Shown piece after piece: positions 1 to 9,900 of a DNA stretch of 64,000 nt (the stretch's first letter is position 1; each line of letters begins with the position of its first letter). The DNA lies in NCBI GenBank assembly GCA_030848705.1, contig CM061235.1, positions 130,680,228 to 130,744,227 of the forward strand, given 5' to 3'. Origin of the DNA: Heracleum sosnowskyi (lineage: Eukaryota; Streptophyta; Magnoliopsida; Apiales; Apiaceae). The translations under genes and the position numbers were made by a program. Under the pieces are notes generated by a model, which made no database searches, was not told the origin of the DNA, and was given only the letters and a program-made list of their open reading frames with translations.

Positions 1-191
1 GCCTATAAAGTATACTTTCATAATTTTTTTTTAAATTCTTTTTCTTCTGAATTAAAATTTAACGTTGAAATTTTTATTCAGAGAAAAAATAATTTAAAAA
101 TAAGTTGTTGAAATATACTTTATATACACCTTAAAATGCGTGCCAAGCATTGAAAAAAAACTGTATAGAAATGAGTGGGACGGAGAGAGTA
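1..191. repeat. Terminal part of a Stowaway-like MITE
   Basis: The block ends with GTGGGACGGAGAGAGTA, the reverse complement of the CTCCCTCCGTCCC-type terminus common to plant Stowaway-like MITEs. The other end is not visible, because the window starts at base 1. Family assignment is inferred from this one terminus. Confidence 0.4.
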
Positions 192-1257
192 TATATAAAA
201 CTTTGAGTTTGACGCACCTAAGTAATAAGATGAGATGCAAATAGTTTTGCACAAGAATATAAAGGGATTATTTCTTATAAATAATACGGAATTTATTCAA
301 ATAAGTTTTAATATGCGATTAAAAATGTATAACATACTCAGTAAGTTTTCTAAATTTTCTCCAAAATTTGGGCGATTACAATCTAACTAAGATCTCTTTG
401 TAGAACTTTTACCTTAATTAATAACTATTAGAGTAAACTCCAGATTAAACAGGTTAAAAAACCGAAACAACACGGTAACCTAGCCATAACTTGATAAATA
501 TAATATAATATGGTTAATTATCAGATGTTAGCTGGAATACTTTCCAAATTAGCACTTGTACCAATGGTGAGGAGAAATGGCACTAGCTAATTGTATACAG
601 TATCCCTCAACAGTATCCCTCATCACTTGCTAATTAAAATGCCATTCTAAAACCTATAAAGACGAATCCGCCGCCAAATAGAAACAAAATAGGGCACAGA
701 AATACTTTACGTTCTGGTGCAACTAACTATATTAAAATCTTGTCATTTCAGTGATGTCGTTTCTATTAAAATATGTTATCTCTTTGCTTCGTACAAGATT
801 GTTTAAGATTAACTACCTGTCAGATAAATTATCTTTATACCGAATATATATGGCCTTGGAATATACTAATATAGTATAAATCTTTTTTTTTTCTGTCAAT
901 ATTTTAGGCTTCTGTTGGTGAATTACAGAAGACAAATAGCTAGGTCTAGAAATATTGCCACTTTGCGAGTACTCATGTGATGATGTGCATGCATGGTGAA
1001 CTCGTCGATCCGGTTTCGGAAAACAGCATGATTTGTTCAACAGAAGCTTAACACAGAACTAACTGAATTAGAATTATGATCCTTACGTTGTTAACTAAGT
1101 TGTATGCCGCAGATTTTCAGGAGCATGAGCTGCACTACTAAAGGGAATATAATTATTTAGAACTTTCCAAGTATTATCTCCTGGAAAGGAGAGGGTCATG
1201 ATTAAATCATACACACTCTTATATAATTGGAGTAATTGAGGACTGCATCTACCTTTA
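192..1257. other. AT-rich intergenic spacer, no gene recognised
   Basis: Only short ORFs without recognisable motifs occur here. No RNA gene or clear repeat boundary was seen. Confidence 0.5.
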
Positions 1258-1512
1258 TACTCTCTCCGTCCCGTCCAATTATTTATATTTAGATTGACCA
1301 CGGAGATCAAGAGAAAAATTAAAGTAGGATGAATGAGTAAAGTAATGGGACCATCAATATTTAAGCTATAAAGTAAGTAAAGTGAAGAAAAATAATGGAA
1401 GTAATTGATTTTTATATTATAAAATTTTACTATTTTTAAAAAAAATTGGAATATAAAAAACTGAATAGACATCTCAAAAAAAATGTAAAAAATGGATGAA
1501 AGAAGGGAGCAG
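1258..1512. repeat. MITE-like repeat with Stowaway-type left end
   Basis: It starts TACTCTCTCCGTCCC and ends near GAAGGGAGC, a degenerate inverted counterpart, over about 255 bp. The interior is AT-rich and non-coding. The ends pair imperfectly, so this is either an old MITE or a chance resemblance. Confidence 0.35.
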
Positions 1513-2377
1513 GACTTACTAACTTGGTATAAACCAGGTGTATATGAATGTGGCTACGAGAATCTTTCTTTGTTGTTACTGATCATATGACACTTTCTCC
1601 AGCTTTAATATCTTTAAATTAATATCTTATCCTATATTTACTGTGGTGTAAGTGTGGAGGACGCAATATGTAATCCGATTCTCTGGCTATACAATCGAGC
1701 TAATAACTTGTATAAATATCCTAATGATTTGATGACACTCGGGTGAAAATGACATTTCTGTTTAACTTGTAATACTCCAGCAATAATAATCGACCGTCCT
1801 TTGATATTAATAATATTGACTAATTAATTACTTGTTCTAGCTTCTATTAATTTTGAAATAAACTTGTAATACGTACTCTCGCAATGTTAATTGACTGTAC
1901 TTCCTTTGATTTCTGTAAATTGACCAACTTAATTATTCTTCTAATAATTGCGAGATTTATGAATCTTATCTTATAATTCAATTCTAAAGATCATGAATCG
2001 AACTCAGTACTTTGCATCAAGGTCAACATGATTTTACGAAAATCATATATTAGTTTGTGTTAATATATTAGATTTTTCAAAAAAATTGTTACAAATCATG
2101 TTTAAAATGAATAGAATCAAATCAAAATTTAAATTTTTTGTTCAAATTTAAGTGGTACTCCTTCCATCCCATTTAAGTTAAAATGAATATTAATTTTTGT
2201 TTGGTTATGATAGTATGCAAAAATGATGGGCAAAATTCAGATTATTATTACTTCTCGAACATATTATAATTAAGACAAACATGTGTGATATTTATCACGA
2301 TTTCAGTAATTTAAGATCGACAAATAAATTAATATATAGTCTCTACTAATATGATATTTAATTCATGTGCTTATCAT
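1513..2377. other. AT-rich intergenic spacer, no gene recognised
   Basis: No coding sequence was recognised. A further ACTCCTTCCATCCC string near 2157 resembles a MITE end but has no visible partner. Confidence 0.5.
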
Positions 2378-2439
2378 CACTATAACAAAAATTGTTTTTT
2401 CCTACCAACTATTTCCTACCGAAGCATTTTCTACCGAGT

Positions 2440-2966
2440 TGTTATGGATTAAAACACGTGCTTTGTGAATTAAATGCTAGGGTTTGTGAGCGTTCAAGCT
2501 TTGATGGCTGCTCTTGCGTTTCGGGACTAAATCGGTCCTCACAAGATGCCTACGTATCTCTGCTTTATAGAGAATCAAGCCAATAAAAACGTAGTTCTTG
2601 GATGAAGGACGAGGGTCCTTATATAGGCGTCAGGAGCCTTGTATTTAGAGTATATTTAGGAGACTTAACAGATAAGTCTCGTTATTGATAACTGATAATG
2701 AGTGTTTTGTTTGTCATGCAAGTATTATCCTCATCTGATAAGTGCTGTGACTCATCGTAATATTTGATTGGGATTCTGGATCCTTCTATGAAGATATTAT
2801 CATATTTGGACTCTTTTATGAGCTGTGTATTTCCCTTTATTTATTAATTACGAAATTAATAAATAGTTAGGGTTTCGGGCCTTTTGTCGGGCCTAGTTCT
2901 TGGACCAAACTAGGTCTAATTAATATATCATTAATTATTTCTAGGGTTATATTTCAGCCCGTATCA
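2440..2966 (-). repeat. 3' LTR of the Tat retrotransposon
   Basis: 527 bp, TG...CA, nearly identical to 12612-13138. In the sense (minus) orientation this is the 3' LTR, because the polypurine tract adjoins its inner edge. On the + strand its last bases are followed directly by TTTGCCCCCC. Confidence 0.95.
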
Positions 2967-2981
2967 TTTGCCCCCCAACTT
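2967..2981 (-). other. Polypurine tract of the Tat retrotransposon
   Basis: Read on the minus strand this is AAGTTGGGGGGCAAA, immediately before the 3' LTR. It is the expected site of plus-strand DNA priming. Confidence 0.85.
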
Positions 2982-3055
2982 CTGGGAAAATACCCTTGGG
3001 ATTTTTGTAGAAGTTATCACATTTTTTCCTGAATTTTTCCATATTTTCCCGAGCA

Positions 3056-3670
3056 TTTTCGACCAGAATTCTAGGTCATTTTCGACCAGGATTCTAGGTC
3101 ATTTTCGACCAGGACTGGGATGAGGTCGAATAGTTCGACCAGGAATTTTAGTATAAATTCGACCAGGAATTTTCGACCAGGAATCCAGGCTGTTTTCGAC
3201 CAGGAATTTTCGACCAGGAGTTCAGGCTATTTTCGACCAGGAATTTTCGACCAGGAATCCAGGCTGTTTTCGACCAGGAATTTTCGGTCATTTTCGACCA
3301 GGACTGGGATAAGGTCGAATAGTTCGACCAGGAATTTTAGAATAAATTCGACCAGGAATTTTCGACCAGGACTTCAGGCCATTTTCGACCAGGATTTTTT
3401 GATGAGGAATCCAGACCATTTTCGACCAGAATTCTAGGTCATTTTCGACCAGAATTCTAGGTCATTTTCACAGTTGTTTTCGACTAGAAAATAAGACGAG
3501 GTCGAATATGTCGACCTTGATTCCTAATGTAAATTCGACATCATTTCTTCGAACTCGATTTCTAGTGTCTTTCGACCAGGATTTTTAGTCCAATTTCGAA
3601 CAGAAGTTTTGGCCAGGGTCTAGTGTATTTGCGAGCAAAAACTTCGACCAGGACCGTATCAAGGTCGAAC
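3056..3670. repeat. TTCGACCAGG minisatellite in the Tat 3' region
   Basis: The core TTTTCGACCAGGA recurs many times with spacings of roughly 15-25 bp. Degenerate relatives such as TTCGAACTC and TTCGAGCTC continue to about 4050. Tat-lineage elements are known to carry hypervariable tandem repeats between pol and the 3' LTR. Here the array also lies upstream of the plus-strand gene and may form part of its distal promoter, which is inference. Confidence 0.85.
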
Positions 3671-4330
3671 ATGTCGATCTCAACTTTTAATTGAATTTCG
3701 AACAGGATTTTTCGACTTCAATTTATTTAGATTCGAGCTCAGCTTAATAATTTCGATCAGAAATTTTAAGGTGTTTTTCGAACTCGAATTTTCAAAGCTC
3801 AACTTGGGTCTTTTTTGACCTCAATTTTTCAATTCAAATTCGACCTCAAATTACCACAAGGTCGAATAATTCGATTTCTTTTTTCAGTTTATTTTGGAAC
3901 TCACTTTTCCGATCTCGATTTTTGGTAATTTCGAGCTCGATTTCGTAGTCGTTTTTCGACCTCAAATAGGTTTCAAGTCGTTTAGTCCGATTTGGTTTTT
4001 TAAGGTAATTTCGAACTCACTTTTCCGATCTCGATTTTTGGTAATTTCGAGCTTGAATTTTCTTCATTGCCTTAGAATTATTTCTAAATTTTGAGATAGA
4101 ATTTTCTCAAGCTTTCAACCTTTTGGGCCTTTATATTGGGCCTTCCTTTTAGACTTTGGGCCTTGAATTTTTTGGGCCCTAATTTCTTATCAGTCCTCGA
4201 ACCTTCTTAGGTTTAATTCTTGAGCCTCCTCTTTTATTTGGGCCTTGGGCCTTGACTTTTATTGATCATAACTCTTTTTGGGCCTTGATTCCAGCAGCCC
4301 AAAGAGTAATTGTGGGCTTTTGACTGGCTG

Positions 4331-4359
4331 TAACCGGTTAGACTTTCCTAACCGGTTGA
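4331..4359 (+). promoter_or_regulatory. Paired AACCGGTT palindromes upstream of the TATA box
   Basis: TAACCGGTTA at 4331-4340 and TAACCGGTTG at 4350-4359 are centred 19 bp apart and end 18 bp before the TATA box. A role as a regulator-binding pair is inferred from the repetition and position only. Confidence 0.4.
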
Positions 4360-4376
4360 GTTTCCAGTCAACTTGC

Positions 4377-4385
4377 CTATAAAAG
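4377..4385 (+). promoter_or_regulatory. TATA box of the antisense gene in the Tat element
   Basis: CTATAAAAG lies about 360 bp before the start codon at 4744. It is followed by a pyrimidine-rich stretch typical of a plant 5' leader. This suggests a plus-strand promoter independent of the LTRs. Confidence 0.6.
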
Positions 4386-4530
4386 AGTAAGATTTCATTT
4401 CTTACTTTTCACTCAAAACTTTCCAAAAAATTACTTTCCTTAAATCTCTCTGTCTCTCTTCCCTTTTCTCTCTTTTTCTCCGCAATAAGGCGATTTCCGG
4501 TGAGCTTTTACGGTGGTGTTATTATTTTTC

Positions 4531-4700
4531 TGGGTTCAAATCTCCTTCCCAAGAAGGTTTCTGGGTTTTAATCTTCATAGCTTGAAGATTTTTTGGGTTC
4601 AAATCTCCTTTCCAAGAAGGTTTCTGGATTTTAGTCTTCATAGCTTGAAGATTTTCTGGGTTTCTGGGCTTTCACCTTCATCCCTTGAAGGTTTTCTGAG
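4531..4700 (+). repeat. Tandem repeat in the 5' leader of the antisense gene
   Basis: A unit of about 72 bp containing GGGTTCAAATCTCC and CTTCATAGCTTGAAGATTTT is present about two and a half times. Inverted AGCTTGAAG/CTTCATAGCT pieces could form small hairpins in the leader. Confidence 0.7.
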
Positions 4701-4743
4701 TTTTTGTTGAATATTTTTCTGCATATTCTTTGAAGATTTGAAG

Positions 4744-6597
4744 ATGGCCGATCGTTCTGCTCAACGTTTGCAGAAGTTGAACCAAGCGTCGAAAAGAGGT
4801 ATCACTATCCGTTCTCCTACTATGTCTTTACAAGATATGATTCTAGAACGTAGTGAAGAATATCCCTCTGTATCTCATTTAGATTCCTTCAACCATAGCA
4901 ATAGATTTCATGATGCTGATGCAATTGCTAATTATAAGAATATGTATAAAATTAGGCCACCTTATAGGTTAGTCGTAGTTGGTCCTGGGGATCGTTCCTG
5001 CCATTGGCGCCCAAATGCTCTTTGCATTTATAAGGGGGTCCTTGCTGCAGGAGTTCGATTCCCATTCCATCCTTTCATTCCCCAACTTTTAGCCGATGTA
5101 GGAATTAACCCCTGTCAGCTTCCTCCTAATGCTTGGAGGTTGATTATGTGTTTTATCGTTTTGTGTCTAAAAAACAAATTTCCTTTGTCTGTCGCCCTTT
5201 TTAGAAAGATATTTCAGTTTAAGAATAGTTCTTCCAACACCCTGGGTTGGGTATACATTAGTCATCGTTCTTCGACTCCCCCTATTTTCCACCCAAAATC
5301 TATTCCTGACAACAATCCTAAGTGGAAGGATGAGTTTATGTATTTGATGTGGGACGAAGGGGATTGGGGCACCCTTTTTCAGAGCTCGTTCAGTAGAGTG
5401 TCAGATGGTAGCCCAGATGACATAGTCTTGACTGAGGAGGAGACTCATGCTTATGCTGAACTTATCAAGGATGATTATGCCACCATGGCTTGGGAGCTCT
5501 TGGACGAATTTGTTCTTAAGTCTCTGAAACTTTCAAAAGTTTCTGATCAGGGTAATTCCCTTTCTTTTATTTTCTTATGGTTGTATTAAGATTGCCTTAT
5601 ACCAATTGTTTTCCTTGACTTTTGTTTGCAGCTGCTGAGTTTATTAACAAGCAGAATGAGCCGGAAGGCGGGGAGACAGCCAGAATCAAGAGGGCTTGCT
5701 TGAAGGACCCCAGGCTGGCTGCTAAAGGCCCTTCTATTATGAGGCCTCATGTGGCCGAGGTTGAAGAAGTCGAGGGCTCTTCCTCAGTTAAGAGCTCAGT
5801 TTGGCGCCCCAACTGGGGAATTAGGAAGAAGGACACCATAGTTGGGGTGGCCCAGCACGCTGTTGAGTGGTCACATCATTCCTTAACTCCTTGTGACTAC
5901 AAGGATTTTGTGGCCAACTCGACCATTGAGGGAGCTGAAAGCGCGGGCTCTCAAGCTTTTGCTGCTGTAAGTCTTTATTCCCTTTTTATTTGTAGTCCTT
6001 AGTATAATATTTAAGTTATCATACTAACTTGTGATCTGTTTGTAGGCTAATGCCAGTTTTCAAGGGGCTTTATTCCAAGCCAAAGCTTGGTGTGCATCCT
6101 CGGAGGCCAACAAGGCTAAGTTTGATAAGGCCCAGCTGGAGGTGGGTTCTCTTAGGGCTTCCTTGGACCAGAGGGAGAAGGAGCTGTTGGATGCTCAAGC
6201 GGAGCTGGTGGAGCTCAGGAAGGGGAAAGATCGCATTATTGATGAGTATTTTGACTCTGCCGAGTACCAGGAGATTATTACTCAGCACGATGATCTCCTT
6301 TTCCCCGTCCAGTTTACTAAAGGATGGGATGAGGCTTTGGCTGAGGTCTCGAGGAGACTTCCCGGGTCTCTTACTATTTCTGACTTCCCCAGCCCCCATG
6401 CTCCTAATCAGTTGGAGAAGGCCTTGGCCGGAGGGGATGATATGGATGAGGACGACAGGATTCTCAATCCTGAACATGCCTCTCAGCCTGGCGAAGAGTC
6501 TGAGGGATCCAGCTTCGGTGAGGAGGAGTCCGGTGAGGAGGAGGAGTCTGAGGAGGGAGAGGGTTCTGGAGAGGAGTCTGGCTCTGAGGAGCCATAG
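4744..6597 (+). CDS. Three-exon antisense gene of the Tat element, 'putative gypsy-type transposon' domain
   Basis: Model: exons 4744-5551, 5632-5966 and 6046-6597, giving 564 codons plus stop. Both introns are GT-AG (79-80 bp). Intron 2 holds a perfect TACTAAC branch point near 6022, and the reading frame is kept across both junctions. The first real ATG is 4744. Exon 1 carries the region around RLVVVGPGD, GVRFPFHPFI and LPPNAWRL, typical of the plant domain listed as 'putative gypsy type transposon' (Transposase_28). Exons 2 and 3 encode a charged, coiled-coil-like middle and a very acidic Glu/Ser/Gly tail. The gene runs convergent to gag-pol, with 317 bp between the two stop codons. Its molecular function is not known; comparable antisense ORFs occur in Tat-lineage elements. 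All exons are open, so it is probably not decayed. Confidence 0.85.
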
Positions 6598-6914
6598 CTG
6601 TTTGTAGCTTTTATTTATTTTATGTAATTCTGCCTTCGGGCATAACTTTAACTTTATTGGAAGTTATTTAACTTATTTTCTTCATGCCTTTTAATTTCTC
6701 GTGTTTGCGTACTTAATTCGTACTTTGAATCTTATGAACATCAATATGCAATGCTTTGTAGAATATTTTGGAAATTGCTGAATAAATTCATAACTTGAAG
6801 AAATGGGTTCAACCCTTACATAGTTTGCTACTTCTACCTCAAGTTTAAAAACTTAGATTGGTTTCGTCGACCTTATTTCTACTTGTCCTAATAGTGAGTC
6901 CAATTAGGATACAC
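6598..6914. terminator. Convergent 3' ends of the antisense gene and gag-pol
   Basis: This 317-bp AT-rich gap separates the two stop codons. It must hold the plus-strand transcript's polyadenylation signals; TTTATTTATTTTATGTAA near 6609 is a plausible plant near-upstream element. Overlapping 3' ends would give double-stranded RNA. Nothing else was seen. Confidence 0.4.
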
Positions 6915-9900
6915 TTAAACATAGTAAACTTTCAAGTTTGCAGCATGCCAAGTTCTAGGCACTTCAATCCCTTCCATAGTTTCCAACTTGTATGAGCCTC
7001 GTCCATACACATTCTTGACCCGATAGGGCCCTTCCCAGTTTGGGGCTAACTTTCCCTTTTGTCCAACTCCAGATGCTTCAATTTTTCTAAGGACCAAGTC
7101 CCCTTGACGAAAGAATCTCTCTTTAACCCTTAGGTTGTAGTAGAAAGATGCTCGTTTCTGATGTTCAACTATCTTGGCATTCGCCTCATCTCTAATTTCG
7201 TCAATTAGATCCAAGGCTAGCCTCAAGCCTTCTTCATTTACTTCTGGCTCATAAGCCTCAACTCTTGGAGATGTGTGAGTAATCTCCACTGGAACCACTG
7301 CCTCGGCCCCATATGCTAGCAAGAAGGGGGTAGCTCCAGTGGTGACTTTACAAGTAGTACGATAAGCCCATAGTATGGGAAGCAATTCATCTACCCAAGT
7401 ATTTCTGGAGCGTTCAACTCTTTTCTTCAGTCCATCTAGGATAATTCGATTTGCAACCTCAGCTTGCCCATTTGCTTGAGGATGGGCAACGGAAGTGAAA
7501 CGCAACTTGATATCATTCTCGTCACAATACTTCTTGAACTCGTCATTGTTGAATTGAGTTCCATTGTCCGTTACCAGGATTCGTGGAATTCCATATCTGC
7601 ATATCACATTCTCCCAAAAGAAGTGCATCACTTGCTTGGTGGTTATCTTGGCCAAAGGTTTAGCCTCAATCCACTTAGTGAAGTAGTCAATTGCTACTAT
7701 CAGAAATTTTCTCTGTGCACTTGCCATTGGAAATGGCCCAAGTATATCCATTCCCCACATAGCAAAAGGGATAGGTGAGTTTACGGATGTCAACATCTCA
7801 GGTGGTTGTCTAACCACTGGTGCATGCTTCTGGCACCGTTCACATTTCTTCATATAACTTTTTGCATCAGCAAGCATACTTGGCCAATAGAAACCTAGAC
7901 GAGTAACTTTATGGGCCAAAGCTCTGCCCCCCAAGTACTGTCCACAAATCCCTTCATGAACTTCTTTCAGGGCCAATTCTGCCTCTTGAGGTCTCAAACA
8001 CTTCAGGTATGGAATAACAAAAGATTTCTTATATAGAATTCCCTCAATTAGGGCATAACTTAGTGCTCTAACGTATAACTTTCGTGCTTCTGAGGTGTCA
8101 TTAGGTAGCCACCCAGTTTCTAAATGAGCTTTGATGGGGTCTATCCAGCAACTAGCAACACCAATAGGTGCTATCAGTTTTCCATTGATGCTCGGGGTTT
8201 TCAAGACTTGGAAGTATACACTTCCTGCATAATTCTCGATTTCAGAAGAGGCAAACTTAGACAGGGCATCTGCCTTCATGTTTTCTTCCCTTGGAATGTG
8301 CTCCACATAGCATTCATCGAACTGAGTCATGATAGCTTTGACAAGTTTTAGATACTTTGCCATAACTTCATCTCTGGCTTCGAACTCTCCATTCACTTGA
8401 GAAACGACTAACCTTGAGTCTCCACATACTTTGAGAGTCTTAACTCTCAGGGCCCCAGCTAGGCCCAAACCAGCTATCAGAGCCTCGTACTCTGCTTCGT
8501 TGTTTGTTGTCGGGAAGTCAAGTTTTAGTGCATACTCTATTATGAATCCATCAGGACTTTGTAACACTAAACCAGCTCCACTTGATTTTGTTTTTGATGC
8601 TCCATCAAAATAGAGCACCCAACATTCTTTGTACACCGTGTCTTCATCTTTGTTGTCTTCCACTACTACTTCTTGCCCCCCGACTTTTTGGTTGTCAATG
8701 GTACATTCAACCATGAAGTCAGCGAGTGCTTGAGCTTTTATGGCCGTTCGAGGCTTATACTTGATATCAAATTCCCCCAACTCAATAGCCCATTTGATCA
8801 ATCTTCCACTAACTTGAGGGCTGTGCAGAATGTTCCTTAGAGGTTGATTAGTCAAAACTTCTATCTTGTGCGCCTGGAAGTATGGACGTAACTTTCTTGA
8901 GGCCATTATCAAGGCTAAGGCAAACTTCTCTATGGTAGAGTAGTTTATTTCTGCCCCATGTAGAATCTTACTCACATAGTAGATGGGTTTCTGAACCTTC
9001 AATTCGTCTTTTACCAAAACAGCTCCAAGGGCAGTGTCGGAGACCGCCAAGTATAGATAGAGAATCTCTCCTGACTTTGGTTTTGCCAACAGTGGTGCTT
9101 CAGCCATATATTTCTTCAGGGCCTCAAAGGCTTCTTGACTTTCAGGTGTCCACTCGAAATTTTTCACATTTTTGAGTGCCTTGAAGAAAGGTAAGCACTT
9201 TTCTCCTGACTTGGAGATAAATCTTCCCAAGGCTGCAACTCTTCCTGTCAGTTTCTGCACATCCTTAACAGACTTGGGTGGTTCCATGTCTAGGATTGCC
9301 TTGATCTTGTCGGGGTTAGCTTCGATTCCCCTCTTGGAGACCATCAGACCTAAAAACTTTCCTGAGCCAACCCCGAAGGCACACTTCGCTGGGTTTAACA
9401 TCATCTTGTGGTGCATCAGCACTTCAAATGCTTCTCGAAGATGCTTTATATGGTCTGCCTTGTCGAGACTCTTGACTAGCATGTCATCCACATAAACTTC
9501 CATTGTTTTACCAATCAGTGGCTCAAAAATCTTGTTCACCAATCTTTGGTATGTTGCCCCTGCATTCTTAAGTCCAAATGCCATGACTAAATAACAGAAA
9601 ACACCAAAGTCGGTGATGAATGATACCTTGGAGATGTCGTCCTTGTGCATCCTGATTTGGTTGTACCCACTGAAACCATCCATGAAACTTAGCATCTCGT
9701 GCCCAGCAGTGGCATCTATCAAAGCATCAATCCTTGGTAAGGGAAAACAATACTTAGGACATGCATCATTCAAGTCGGTGAAGTCCACACACATTCTCCA
9801 CTTTCCATTAGCCTTCTTGACCATCACTGGGTTAGCCAACCATTCAGGGAACTGAATTTCTTCAATGAAGCCTGCTTCCAAGAGTTTTTCTACCTCCTGC

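Noticed and set aside
813..1472. Two minus-strand ORFs of 75 and 125 residues
   Set aside because: Low-complexity translations from AT-rich spacer, one crossing a MITE-like repeat; no motif, promoter or homologous copy seen.
3120..3437. 105-residue ORF through the TTCGACCAGG array
   Set aside because: The repetitive peptide results from the minisatellite being open in one frame; there is no sign of selection or a start context.
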